Origin: a virus
Virus record (IMG/VR): IMGVR_UViG_3300021076_000058
Span: 1-29,948 of that record
Length of the DNA stretch: 29,948 bases
Reading direction: 5' to 3' (one strand)
The number at the start of each line of letters is the position of its first letter. Position 1 is the stretch's first letter. The position numbers were made by a program, and so were the translations under genes. This document shows, in pieces, positions 21,619 through 28,396 of this stretch. The notes below the pieces were generated by a model. That model was not told the origin of the DNA, made no database searches, and saw only the letters and a program-made list of their open reading frames with translations.

Positions 21619-21925
21619 GCCTACCGATGTGGGCACTCGATATGACCATTTGTACGAATACCGAGAAGCATTAGAGACATGTATTGGCATATTACAAGCA
21701 CGTCCTGCAAATCATCTTACTCAGGTAAGAATAGCTAAATTTAGTATAGCACATGAAATACTTACTGCAACATTAGATTCATTTAGTGGTTATAACGAAA
21801 CAGCAACTGAGTATGCACTATACAAACTCATGAAAACTGTTCCTACCACTAAAGATGGGTTAGCTGCTATTGGAGGGATACCACTAGATGAAGGAACTAG
21901 GAAAAATACTGATACTACAAGATGA
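21572..21925 (+). CDS. Hypothetical protein, 117 aa
   Basis: AAAGAGGAAAACC precedes the ATG. First 20 residues are Glu/Gln/Pro-rich and disordered, then helices (YREALETCIGILQARP, FSIAHEILTATLDSF). Could be a small helical adaptor. Overlaps the short 21888 gene. Confidence 0.75.
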   Translation: METQEPEQKQTPQEPKPTDVGTRYDHLYEYREALETCIGILQARPANHLTQVRIAKFSIAHEILTATLDSFSGYNETATEYALYKLMKTVPTTKDGLAAIGGIPLDEGTRKNTDTTR

Positions 21926-22064
21926 GGATAGCATTCGATTGAAAGTTGAAATGCTAGATTCTTGTCAGGTAAGTGTCTATGAAGGATTAGAAGCCGAAGG
22001 TGAGAAATTAAAAGAAGCCTTAGAGGATTTAATATTTAGTGTGGAGGTTATAGATGAGCGATAA
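21888..22064 (+). CDS. Small acidic protein, 58 aa (short overlapping gene)
   Basis: ATG at 21888 with GGAGGG 10 nt upstream; frame runs MKELGKILILQDEDSIRL to SVEVIDER, stop TAA at 22062-22064. It overlaps the preceding gene by 38 nt and the DHH gene start by 11 nt. Regular alternation of hydrophobic and charged residues (EGEKLKEALEDLIF) argues for a real helical protein. Without it a 130-nt gap would remain in an otherwise gapless operon. Confidence 0.65.
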   Translation: MKELGKILILQDEDSIRLKVEMLDSCQVSVYEGLEAEGEKLKEALEDLIFSVEVIDER

Positions 22065-22929
22065 GCCATTAGTTATTTATCATTATCCGTGCCAAGATGG
22101 TTTCACCGCAGCGTGGGCTATCTGGAAAGCGCATCCTGATTGGGAATTCTACCCAATGAAGCATGGTAATCAGTTGCCCGATTTATCAGGTAGAAAGGAA
22201 ATCTATTTCGTAGATTTTTCACCAAAGGCTATGGACATTTATAATCTGTTCCAATTGCCTATTCATCCTGAAAAGATTGTCATTCTTGACCATCATAAAA
22301 CGGCACAAGAGGAATTAGAAAAGACTAGACCATTAGACCCACAAGGTTTAGCTTTAGAGATTCGTTTTGATATGAATAAATCCGGCGCTAAATTAGCTTG
22401 GGAATGTTTTCATCCTGAGAATCCAGTTCCTGAAATAGTAAAGTATGTAGAAGATAGGGATTTATGGAAGTTTCAATATGCTCCAGAAACTCAAGCTATT
22501 ACTGCCGCTATATTTAGTTATCCATATGATTTTGAGACGTGGGACGCACTATCTAAAGATTTAGAATTTAGTGATGAAATGTTAGTAGGAGAAGGAAATT
22601 CTATATTAAGAAAACAGGCTAAAGACGTAGAAGAACTTTCACAAGGTAAGTTCCGCTATATTATCGGTGGACATGAGGTATGGTTAGTAAACGTACCGTA
22701 TACACTAGCCAGTGACATGGGACATTTGCTAGGAAAAGGTGAACCATTTGCAGCAACCTTTTTCTACGATGGTGAGGGTTATGTTTTCAGCCTTCGCTCT
22801 GATGATAACGGATTAGATGTATCTGAAATTGCTAAACAATATGGCGGTGGCGGTCATAAACACGCAGCCGGATTTAAACTTAAATCACCGTTAGTATTAA
22901 TTGATCCAAAAAAGGTAGGATTAGAATGA
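22054..22929 (+). CDS. DHH-family phosphoesterase
   Basis: 291 aa. Motifs: YHYPCQDGFTA (I), YFVDFS (II), ILDHHKTA (DHH, III), VEDRDLW (IV) and C-terminal GGGGHKHAAGF (DHHA1 substrate-binding). Two-metal phosphoesterases of this type, such as NrnA, break down short oligonucleotides or cyclic dinucleotides. In a phage it could recycle host RNA fragments or remove cyclic signalling nucleotides used in defence; which is not decidable here. Confidence 0.88.
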   Translation: MSDKPLVIYHYPCQDGFTAAWAIWKAHPDWEFYPMKHGNQLPDLSGRKEIYFVDFSPKAMDIYNLFQLPIHPEKIVILDHHKTAQEELEKTRPLDPQGLALEIRFDMNKSGAKLAWECFHPENPVPEIVKYVEDRDLWKFQYAPETQAITAAIFSYPYDFETWDALSKDLEFSDEMLVGEGNSILRKQAKDVEELSQGKFRYIIGGHEVWLVNVPYTLASDMGHLLGKGEPFAATFFYDGEGYVFSLRSDDNGLDVSEIAKQYGGGGHKHAAGFKLKSPLVLIDPKKVGLE

Positions 22930-23030
22930 TGTTTTATCTAATACCGTTTTGTATATTATACACAGGATTAGTATTAATCGTTGGGTACGGATGGGGAACA
23001 CAAGATGAAAGGAATAGGAGTAAACGATGA
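22926..23030 (+). CDS. Small membrane protein, 34 aa
   Basis: ATG at 22926 overlaps the DHH stop (ATGATG), ends with TGA at 23028-23030 overlapping the MazG start (ATGA at 23027). One hydrophobic helix (IPFCILYTGLVLIVGYGW) followed by a basic tail (DERNRSKR), giving N-out/C-in topology. Coupling at both ends and the AGG..GGA site support translation. Function unknown. Confidence 0.65.
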   Translation: MMFYLIPFCILYTGLVLIVGYGWGTQDERNRSKR

Positions 23031-23374
23031 ATTTTAACGAATATCAAGAAAAGGCAATGGCTACGGCTACATATCCCTCATTGGGTAGAAATCTAATGTA
23101 TCCTGTACTTGGTTTGATGGGTGAGGCAGGGGAAGTTGCGGAGAAGATTAAGAAGCTGTCACGTAATCAGAATATCGAATTACCTTCGTATTTTAATACT
23201 TCTGACGAATTTAGGGAAGCACTTGCAAAAGAGCTAGGAGATGTGTTATGGTACATAGCAGCGTTGTCTACAGAGCTTCGCTTGAAGTTGGATGATGTAG
23301 CTGCAATGAATATAGCTAAATTGCTAGATAGGCAGCAAAGGGGTGTAATTAAATCGGAAGGGGATAATCGGTAA
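23027..23374 (+). CDS. MazG-like nucleotide pyrophosphohydrolase
   Basis: 115 aa. Helical MazG core: GLMGEAGEVAEKIKK (ExxE half-site) and LAKELGDVLWYIAAL (ExxD half-site) bind Mg2+. It hydrolyses NTPs/dNTPs to monophosphates; phage MazG proteins may clear dUTP or modified dNTPs or alter ppGpp. Last protein gene of the plus-strand block, before tRNA-Arg. Confidence 0.88.
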   Translation: MNFNEYQEKAMATATYPSLGRNLMYPVLGLMGEAGEVAEKIKKLSRNQNIELPSYFNTSDEFREALAKELGDVLWYIAALSTELRLKLDDVAAMNIAKLLDRQQRGVIKSEGDNR

Positions 23375-23379
23375 ACAAT

Positions 23380-23456
23380 GGCCTTGTAGCTCAAACGGAC
23401 AGAGCAGGGGGTTTCTAACCCCAAGGTTTTAGGTTCGAGTCCTAACAGGGCCACCA
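23380..23456 (+). tRNA. tRNA-Arg (UCU)
   Basis: Acceptor GGCCTTG/CAGGGCC, D-arm GCTCAAACGGACAGAGC, loop TTTCTAA (TCT), T-arm TAGGTTCGAGTCCTA, encoded CCA. Last gene of the plus-strand block. Confidence 0.95.
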
Positions 23457-23478
23457 CAAGAAAGATAATATGAAAAAT

Positions 23479-23510
23479 AAAGGCTCCTAATATGGAGCCT
23501 TTTCTCTTTC
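23479..23510. terminator. Bidirectional rho-independent terminator
   Basis: AAAGGCTCC (23479-23487), loop TAATAT, GGAGCCTTT (23494-23502), then TTTTCTCTTT. Read from the other side it is followed by T-rich TTTATTTTT, so it ends both the plus-strand operon and the minus-strand HNH gene, whose stop codon lies in the hairpin. Confidence 0.88.
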
Positions 23511-23987
23511 CAATCTAATCTGCTTTAAAATCGGTGCTAATAATAAAAACTCTTTATATGTGAATTTATTACTTCGCAGCTTATTACAACTGGTGCAGCA
23601 TACAACACAATTATCTTTTAAATATCCTTGAGTATTATCTTTCCTATCTAAAAATCTGGCATGTGATATAAACTTACCATTTAAAGTGCCATATGGATGC
23701 CAAGGAATTTTTTCCTCACAATAATGACATTCTTTTATTTTTGTAAATTCTAAGAATTCTTCATAAGTTAATGCTATTTCCAAGTTTCTATAATCTTTAC
23801 AAAGTATATTATAAATACTCTCATAAGGTCTTTTTTGATGAGAATGCATTTGACACATACCTGAGTGCGATTTATTATCATCACGTATTTTAATTTCATT
23901 ATGACAGTCAGAAACCGAGCATGTGTAAACACGAACCGTTTTACTTGATTTCTGATGTGGCTCAACCCTAATTAACGTATTGGACAT
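23487..23987 (-). CDS. HNH homing-type endonuclease
   Basis: 166 aa. N-terminal Cys/His part (YTCSVSDCHNEIK, SGMCQMHSHQK) is a zinc finger; HNH core CHYCEEKIPW, ISHARFLDRKD, NCVVCCTSCNKLRS, with a C-terminal helix KFTYKEFLLLAP. Start ATG 23987 with AAGGCGG lies inside the RNR gene (16-nt overlap). The closeness to the RNR, a frequent homing target, suggests a mobile free-standing nuclease. Stop codon is in the terminator stem-loop. Confidence 0.85.
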   Translation of the reverse strand: MSNTLIRVEPHQKSSKTVRVYTCSVSDCHNEIKIRDDNKSHSGMCQMHSHQKRPYESIYNILCKDYRNLEIALTYEEFLEFTKIKECHYCEEKIPWHPYGTLNGKFISHARFLDRKDNTQGYLKDNCVVCCTSCNKLRSNKFTYKEFLLLAPILKQIRLEREKAPY

Positions 23988-25837
23988 GAACCGCCTTCAC
24001 ATTCCATACCTTCTATCATACTTCCTTCTCCAATATCCTCTAAATTAATAGATTTTATCTTACTAGATAATTTGTCATACTGTTCTTGAGAAATGGCTTC
24101 TTTCGGTGCTTGTTTAAATCCGTGATCGTTATGGCACAAAAAACTAATAGATTTTAGTGTAGAAAGATTATTAGCAAGCCATTCTTTTAATTTAGGTATA
24201 TCTTCTCTTTTATAATATACAGTAACAGATACGCTTTGATCGGCCCAATGCTTTTGAGCCATTTTTAAGACTTCCAATTGCTTCCACGTATCCCATTCTT
24301 CGTCTGCTACAGGGCTTCCTTGAGGCGCTTGCACATAGAAGTCTACTACCAGTGTCTGCGGGTCCAAAGTCCCGTCAAAACGAACTATAGGCTCCATATA
24401 ATGCCCTGCTGCTTTTAGTTTAGGAATCAACGGATCATTTGCGGCCATTCGAATGCGTTGTACAATATACCTACTATATGCGGCATGAATTCCTTCATAA
24501 CCGTTGCAATCCAAAACTTTACTCATTGTTCCTGATGGTTTGATTACAGTAGTTCGTTTACTTCTGCTGATTCCTAATTCTTTAGAGTATTTTTCATCTT
24601 CATTTTGAATAGCTAAATAAGCTTTATCTAATGTGTTTGGGTTAAATAACGGAGATGCCAAACATCCTGTAATACCGTTACCTGTGCGTCTATTACGTTC
24701 TATAACATTTTGTGATATTGAATGGTGATATTTCTCCATTGTAACACGTTTAGCGTAACGCTGCATTAATCGGGATGCTTTTATAAACTCTTCTTCAGAT
24801 TCCATATTACTTAAAGCCATTTCAGTTAAATTACAAGGTTCTCCGCTTTCTAATGTAGCTTCAGCACAAGGATTAACACCAATTGCGGTATCGGATTTTA
24901 ACTCACCCATACGCCCGTATTTTTGAATAGCAGTTCGGTTTACAATACCAAAAGGCTCTCCCTGTTCATAAGTTTTCCAAAATAAAGGATGTAAATCTTC
25001 TACATCTTCACAAATAACTGAATAATTAGCACAACTACGATGTGTGGGTATTGGTCCTAAATCCCATCGCTTCATTTTTAAATAATCCTTATCCCAACAA
25101 TCTCCTAATATAATTATAGCAGAACGTCGCACATTTCCTGCTACAACCATTTCACCAGTAGCGGTTAAAATATCTGCTGCATCTTCCGGTCGTAATTGTT
25201 TTCCTGCACGTAAATTTAGAATACTTGTGACAGTTTCAATAAATTTTAATAGTGGTATAGGACCGCTGGCAACGCCGCCAAATCCAACAATAGGCTCTCC
25301 ATAACCACGCAAGCATATCGTAGAATATGAAAACGATTTTCCGGTTTCGAAAAAACTTTCTAATACTCTTCTAGTTAACTCGCACCATCCTTCTCTACTG
25401 TCAGGTACGATAAAATCAGCATCTTTTGTAGCTTTATGTGTAATTACTACATCACGTTTAATTCGCGGTAATTTACTTGTGAACTGATGTTCTACAGACA
25501 ATCCGACTCCACCACCAAGCATTAGTAAATCTTGTGCTATAACGAAATGATTATAATCATTTGCTGTAAGAAACCAGCAATTATTTAAAGCCGCTCCTCC
25601 AAATCGTTCGTGTGCAGGAGAGCCTGAAAACCAATAACCTCTTCCCGCTGGTCCAGCTTTACGTTCTTTTGCTAATTTTAATAATTCTTTAATCTCTGAC
25701 TCAGGAACATTCTTACCTTTAACATTTCCTGCAATAGCTCTTTCAACCGTTTGGTTCCAATTTTCTAAAGTTCCGTTATCTTTGCGCGAATAAGTACGAC
25801 GATAAACAATACTTGCTAAATTACTAAATTCTTTCAT
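23972..25837 (-). CDS. nrdJ: Adenosylcobalamin-dependent (class II) ribonucleotide reductase
   Basis: 621 aa from the ATG at 25837 (AGGGAGAA upstream); an earlier TTG exists. Matches the monomeric class II (RTPR) type: RRTYSRKDNG and ENWNQTVERAI at the N-terminus, NNCWFL (Cys87), NPCAE (Asn322/Cys324/Glu326: radical Cys and partners), GEPCNL (Cys335, second redox Cys), PSGTMS, and a redox pair Cys613/Cys618 at the C-terminus. It reduces ribonucleotides to 2'-deoxy forms using B12 and works without oxygen. Host must supply cobalamin. Confidence 0.93.
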   Translation of the reverse strand: MKEFSNLASIVYRRTYSRKDNGTLENWNQTVERAIAGNVKGKNVPESEIKELLKLAKERKAGPAGRGYWFSGSPAHERFGGAALNNCWFLTANDYNHFVIAQDLLMLGGGVGLSVEHQFTSKLPRIKRDVVITHKATKDADFIVPDSREGWCELTRRVLESFFETGKSFSYSTICLRGYGEPIVGFGGVASGPIPLLKFIETVTSILNLRAGKQLRPEDAADILTATGEMVVAGNVRRSAIIILGDCWDKDYLKMKRWDLGPIPTHRSCANYSVICEDVEDLHPLFWKTYEQGEPFGIVNRTAIQKYGRMGELKSDTAIGVNPCAEATLESGEPCNLTEMALSNMESEEEFIKASRLMQRYAKRVTMEKYHHSISQNVIERNRRTGNGITGCLASPLFNPNTLDKAYLAIQNEDEKYSKELGISRSKRTTVIKPSGTMSKVLDCNGYEGIHAAYSRYIVQRIRMAANDPLIPKLKAAGHYMEPIVRFDGTLDPQTLVVDFYVQAPQGSPVADEEWDTWKQLEVLKMAQKHWADQSVSVTVYYKREDIPKLKEWLANNLSTLKSISFLCHNDHGFKQAPKEAISQEQYDKLSSKIKSINLEDIGEGSMIEGMECEGGSCPIR

Positions 25838-25883
25838 TTCTCCCTGTATAAGATACAATATGTTCTGTTCAAAGACACCAAAG

Positions 25884-25910
25884 GCAGGGTAATCCTAAAG
25901 ACTACCCTGC
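25884..25910 (-). terminator. Terminator-like hairpin between lysozyme and RNR genes
   Basis: GCAGGGTA (25884-25891) and TACCCTGC (25903-25910) form a perfect 8-bp stem with an 11-nt loop. On the minus strand it follows the lysozyme stop, and the bases after it (CTTTGGTGTCTTT) are only partly T-rich, so termination may be partial. A weak -35-like TTGAAC lies between it and the RNR. Confidence 0.6.
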
Positions 25911-25922
25911 GTTGTTAAAAAC

Positions 25923-26372
25923 TTATTGTTTTAAGAATAGTTCTACTTCTGCTGCGCGTCTACGAACTAATCCGGGTATTACACGTCCACCGGATTCATT
26001 GTAAAGCAGCATGTGATGTGATGCCTCAATATAACTACCCTGATTAAGTAATGTCAGAACAGTTGAATGTTCTAAAGTTCCTGCGCCAAGGTTGTATGTC
26101 CACGAAACTAAAGCATCAAATTGGTTTTGTGTTAGAGTAAATGTTACAAATGTGTTCACTGCGTGTACAGCACCGGCTGCATCTTGTCTAAAGAACGCAT
26201 AAGCTTGTGCTTGTGTGATTGATTGGTCGGTGGGAAGAATCGGGCCTTTGCGAATCAAGTGTCCAATTCCTATTGTAGCATAACCTGCGCTATCTAAATA
26301 TGGCGCAAGTTTCAATCCTTCGAATGAAACAATTAAATCAATTCCATTGTCACTTAATTGTAAGTTATTCAT
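25923..26372 (-). CDS. GH24 lysozyme (T4 type), endolysin
   Basis: 149 aa from the ATG at 26372 (AGAAGG upstream). A start 45 nt further upstream would run into tRNA-Trp. FEGLKLAPYLDSAGYATIGIGH holds the triad Glu18, Asp27, Thr33 with correct E-8-D-5-T spacing; WTYNLGAGTLEHSTVLTLL is the lysozyme helix region. It cuts peptidoglycan; no SAR/signal anchor, so it needs a holin, not seen here. Probably read from the tRNA operon, after tRNA-Trp. Confidence 0.9.
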   Translation of the reverse strand: MNNLQLSDNGIDLIVSFEGLKLAPYLDSAGYATIGIGHLIRKGPILPTDQSITQAQAYAFFRQDAAGAVHAVNTFVTFTLTQNQFDALVSWTYNLGAGTLEHSTVLTLLNQGSYIEASHHMLLYNESGGRVIPGLVRRRAAEVELFLKQ

Positions 26373-26389
26373 TATACCTTCTAAGAATT

Positions 26390-26464
26390 TGGCAGGAGAT
26401 GTAGGATTTGAACCCACAAGTTCGGATTTGGAGTCCGACAGTTTGCCGTTAAGCTTAATCTCCT
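26390..26464 (-). tRNA. tRNA-Trp (CCA)
   Basis: Acceptor AGGAGAT/ATCTCCT, anticodon stem TCGGA/TCCGA with loop CTCCAAA (CCA), T-arm GTGGGTTCAAATCCTAC, discriminator G and encoded CCA. The lysozyme start is 17 nt downstream. Confidence 0.95.
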
Positions 26465-26572
26465 GTAATGTGTAAGACCGATAATGGGCAACCCGATGCT
26501 ACTTAATAGGTTTGTTCAAAGTATCCTTACGCTTCATACGGAGTACTCCCTGAATTCTTACACAGTTTAAAA
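26465..26572 (-). ncRNA. Cloverleaf-like RNA element with mini-ORF (not a normal tRNA)
   Basis: Between tRNA-Thr and tRNA-Trp. A closing 9-bp stem (26469-26477 with 26556-26564) surrounds three potential hairpins: GGA-GTAC-TCC, TACTT/AAGTA, and GGG-TTG-CCC. There is no T-loop and no anticodon arm, so it is not a standard tRNA. On the minus strand GGGAG is followed 8 nt later by ATG of a 12-codon frame, MKRKDTLNKPIK. It may be a small RNA, a degraded tRNA, or a spacer for processing. Confidence 0.35.
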
Positions 26573-26648
26573 TGGCTCCGGCGACAGGAGTTGAACCTGC
26601 AACCTGTCGATTACAAATCGACTGCTCTGCCAGTTGAGCTACCCCGGA
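26573..26648 (-). tRNA. tRNA-Thr (UGU)
   Basis: Acceptor TCCGGGG/CGCCGGA with one G-G mismatch at pair 6, D-arm GCTCAACTGGCAGAGC, loop TTTGTAA (TGT), T-arm GCAGGTTCAACTCCTGT, discriminator G, encoded CCA. Confidence 0.92.
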
Positions 26649-26705
26649 ATAAACCCGCTTCCCTGAAGAAACGGGGGCTAGTCAATCTTCCGACTAGGGA
26701 TGAAA
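26649..26705 (-). other. tRNA spacer with two hairpins
   Basis: Between tRNA-Cys and tRNA-Thr: CTAGTC/GACTAG with an 8-nt loop and CCCG/CGGG with an inner CTTC/GAAG. These may be processing or protective structures for the polycistronic tRNA transcript. No coding signal. Confidence 0.4.
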
Positions 26706-26782
26706 TGGACGACCATAGTGGGTTTTCACCACTGCATAGCGATTTTGCAGATCGCCGCGTTAATTACCTTCGCCAATGGCCG
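26706..26782 (-). tRNA. tRNA-Cys (GCA)
   Basis: Acceptor CGGCCAT/ATGGTCG (G-T pair included), D-stem GCG/CGC, anticodon stem GCGAT/ATCGC with loop CTGCAAA (GCA), T-stem AGTGG/CCACT with the unusual loop TGAAAAC, discriminator T, encoded CCA. Its 5' end abuts the TAA of the next upstream gene with no gap. Confidence 0.9.
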
Positions 26783-27106
26783 TTATTGATAATCACTAAA
26801 ACTATGAGCTAGTTGCTCGAAATCAATATTTTCTGGTGTATTAAAGTTAGTGAAATCTGTTTCTTCAATTTCTAACTTTTTTGTATCTTCTTCGTGTTCA
26901 ATATCACAAGAACCACGACAGCTACAACCAGAGGAATAACATAAATACAAACGCCCTTCTTTATCTACACCGTAGCCAGAATAAGAATGATTCCCCCATC
27001 CTTCATCACTATCATATATAGAATGTACAAGCACAACTTCATCATTGTTGAAATTGCTTTTCGGAAGTTCTGCGTAATTTGCTTTTACATATTCTAGCAC
27101 GTTCAT
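26783..27106 (-). CDS. Conserved-looking hypothetical protein with Cys-rich patch
   Basis: 107 aa. GAGGAG ribosome binding site inside the end of the upstream small gene (TAAATG junction). DEGWGNHSYSGYGVDKEGRLYLCYSSG is followed by CSCRGSCDIEH, a patch of four cysteines that could bind metal. Acidic C-terminal half. I recall this Trp/Gly/Cys pattern from other phage small proteins but cannot name the family. Stop abuts tRNA-Cys. Confidence 0.8.
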   Translation of the reverse strand: MNVLEYVKANYAELPKSNFNNDEVVLVHSIYDSDEGWGNHSYSGYGVDKEGRLYLCYSSGCSCRGSCDIEHEEDTKKLEIEETDFTNFNTPENIDFEQLAHSFSDYQ

Positions 27107-27274
27107 TTAATTCTCCTCACAATAAAGTGCATTTTGCGGAACTAAACGATATGCAGTATACTCAATGTTCAATTTTTTAAACACTTCTATTTTTGCATTC
27201 GCTTCATCGGGTGACAATGTTTCTGTTACCCATTTAACCCCGTTATGTGTTATAATACTTACTTTATTATTCAT
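27107..27274 (-). CDS. Small hypothetical protein, 55 aa
   Basis: ATG at 27274 gives MNNKVSIITHNGVKWVTETL, ending NALYCEEN; the TAA sits directly before the next ATG. It fills the gap between tRNA-Gly(UCC) and the 107-aa gene and supplies that gene's GAGGAG. It has no Shine-Dalgarno of its own: the CCA of tRNA-Gly lies 7 nt upstream, so 3' processing of the tRNA would leave a nearly leaderless message. A helical part (PDEANAKIEVFKKL) fits a real protein. Confidence 0.7.
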   Translation of the reverse strand: MNNKVSIITHNGVKWVTETLSPDEANAKIEVFKKLNIEYTAYRLVPQNALYCEEN

Positions 27275-27281
27275 AATATTT

Positions 27282-27355
27282 TGGTTCGGGATAGCAGACT
27301 TGAACTGCTGACTTTTGGGTGGAAGCCAAATATGTTACCACTACACTAATCCAGA
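27282..27355 (-). tRNA. tRNA-Gly (UCC)
   Basis: Acceptor TCTGGAT/ATCCCGA with one T-C mismatch at pair 3, D-stem GTGT/ACAT, anticodon stem TTTGG/CCAAA with loop CTTCCAC (TCC), T-arm AGCAGTTCAAGTCTGCT, encoded CCA. Confidence 0.92.
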
Positions 27356-27359
27356 ACAT

Positions 27360-27435
27360 TGGCGCGGGACGCGAGACTCGAACTCACTCCATATGGTTGG
27401 CGACCACAGATGCTACCATTAAACACCAATCCCGC
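27360..27435 (-). tRNA. tRNA-Gly (GCC)
   Basis: Acceptor GCGGGAT/GTCCCGC, loop TCGCCAA (GCC), T-arm GTGAGTTCGAGTCTCGC, discriminator G, encoded CCA. 5' end is 2 nt after the stop of the release-factor-like gene and near the predicted start of the 27444-27472 promoter. Confidence 0.93.
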
Positions 27436-27437
27436 AC

Positions 27438-27768
27438 TTACTTAATATACTCTACTTTTAAATTCTTGTCAAGCATCATGGCGTCTACTGTTTGATCTAT
27501 TTCTTTAAGTTGTCCTAAACGCCGTAACGTTTCTATTTTGTGCCAAGCTTTAAATTCCTTAGACTCAACACATTTGCGAAACGCTTCTCGCTTGTTAAAG
27601 ATACTGCTCTCGCCCATCTCTATGCTCACCTACAGCATTAGAAGGTGGGTGAATGCAGCGTACTCCGTTTTGTTTAGCGTTTCTATGTTGACCGCCCTTT
27701 CCGCCTGTGCAGAAAGTTTGGAATTCAAAGTCTTTGGCAGTCAATGAAAACAATAATTGTTTTGGCAT
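27438..27768 (-). CDS. GGQ-domain release-factor-like protein, +1 frameshifted at CUU UAA C
   Basis: Two frames make one protein. ORF 1 (27768-27595, 57 aa) begins MPKQLLFSLTAKDF behind AAGGAGGG and contains TGGKGGQHRN (GGQ at 25-27, the ester-hydrolysis loop of release factors), then PSNAVGEHRDGREQYL and TAA. A +1 slip at CTT/TAA gives AAC and NKREAFRKCVESKEFKAW, which continues the family pattern (RSQHxNKxxAF): 109 aa in all. The site TAT CTT TAA C mirrors prfB TAT CTT TGA C. It likely hydrolyses peptidyl-tRNA on ribosomes; no codon-recognition domain is present. A start inside (ATG 27617) is possible. A T-insertion error in TTT would look the same. Confidence 0.75.
27444..27472 (-). promoter_or_regulatory. 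tRNA promoter, TTGACA-17-TATATT
   Basis: -35 TTGACA (27472-27467), 17-nt spacer, -10 TATATT (27449-27444), all inside the last codons of the release-factor-like gene. Start is expected near 27437, so the transcript would begin 1-2 nt before tRNA-Gly(GCC). Confidence 0.75.
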
Positions 27769-27797
27769 AGCCTACCCTCCTTTTTTAAAATCTAATA

Positions 27798-27871
27798 TGG
27801 CACCGGGTCAAGGATTCGAACCTCAATAGGCAGATTCAAAGTCTGCCGTCCTGCCGTTGAACGAACCCGGT
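27798..27871 (-). tRNA. tRNA-Gln (UUG)
   Basis: Acceptor ACCGGGT/ACCCGGT, anticodon stem GCAGA/TCTGC with loop CTTTGAA (TTG), T-arm GAGGTTCGAATCCTT, discriminator G, encoded CCA. Lies just upstream of the release-factor-like gene. Confidence 0.94.
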
Positions 27872-27875
27872 ATTT

Positions 27876-27949
27876 TGGCTCCCACATAATGAATCGAACA
27901 CCAGTTTGAAGGGTCAGAACCTTCCGTCTTACCACTAAACGATATGGGA
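27876..27949 (-). tRNA. tRNA-Gln (CUG)
   Basis: Acceptor TCCCATA/TGTGGGA, anticodon stem GAAGG/CCTTC with loop TTCTGAC (CTG), T-arm TGGTGTTCGATTCATTA, discriminator G, encoded CCA. Second glutamine tRNA, so both CAA and CAG are served. Confidence 0.92.
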
Positions 27950-27952
27950 ACA

Positions 27953-28138
27953 TTAACCGTTCTTGGGAACTAATAAAACCTCTACTCCATTTGAAACCAT
28001 TGTGAATACATCATTTGTATCTAGTTTGTGACCTACTTTAGTAGCAATATCTGTCACATCCGTTTCAACTTTAATTACTTCCAGTGTTGAGTAATGATAA
28101 CCCATTTTAACTGGTGTTATTGTAAAACGTGTTTTCAT
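27953..28138 (-). CDS. Hypothetical small protein, 61 aa
   Basis: ATG at 28138 with AAAGGAG 7 nt upstream (an earlier in-frame ATG lies in tRNA-Asp). Beta-rich sequence: RFTITPVKMGYHYSTLEVIKV, then HKLDTNDVFTMVSNGVEVLLVP, suggestive of a small beta-barrel. Sits between tRNA-Asp and tRNA-Gln(CUG); its stop is 3 nt before the latter. No family seen. Confidence 0.75.
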   Translation of the reverse strand: MKTRFTITPVKMGYHYSTLEVIKVETDVTDIATKVGHKLDTNDVFTMVSNGVEVLLVPKNG

Positions 28139-28149
28139 ATAAACTCCTT

Positions 28150-28225
28150 TGGCACTCCCGACGAGAGTTGCACTCGCATCTAACACCGTGACAAGGTGCT
28201 GCTCTCACTGTTAAGCTACGAGAGT
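28150..28225 (-). tRNA. tRNA-Asp (GUC)
   Basis: Acceptor ACTCTCG/CGGGAGT, anticodon stem GCACC/GGTGT with loop TTGTCAC (GTC), T-arm GCGAGTGCAACTCTCGT, discriminator G, encoded CCA. Confidence 0.93.
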
Positions 28226-28231
28226 GTAACT

Positions 28232-28307
28232 TGGTAGCGCGTGCGGGATTTGAACCCATCATTCGCGGCTTGAAAGGCCGCTGTCCTAACCGTTAGACGA
28301 ACACGCC
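28232..28307 (-). tRNA. tRNA-Glu (UUC)
   Basis: Acceptor GGCGTGT/ACGCGCT, anticodon stem GCGGC/GCCGC with loop CTTTCAA (TTC), T-arm TGGGTTCAAATCCCG, discriminator A, encoded CCA. Confidence 0.94.
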
Positions 28308-28318
28308 ACACTAAACTT

Positions 28319-28395
28319 TGGTTGGCATGAAAGGCATCGAACCTTTAACCTTGCGGTTATCAACCGCACGCTCTAGCCGTTTGAGCTACACGCCA
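28319..28395 (-). tRNA. tRNA-Ile (GAU)
   Basis: Acceptor TGGCGTG/CATGCCA, D-arm GCTCAAACGGCTAGAGC, anticodon stem TGCGG/CCGCA with loop TTGATAA (GAT), T-arm AAAGGTTCGATGCCTTT, encoded CCA. One base from tRNA-Phe. Confidence 0.95.
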
Positions 28396-28396
28396 A

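Noticed and set aside
26465-26572. A 17th tRNA gene
   Set aside because: The 7-9 bp closing stem fits an acceptor, but there is no T-loop, no anticodon arm and no CCA in place.
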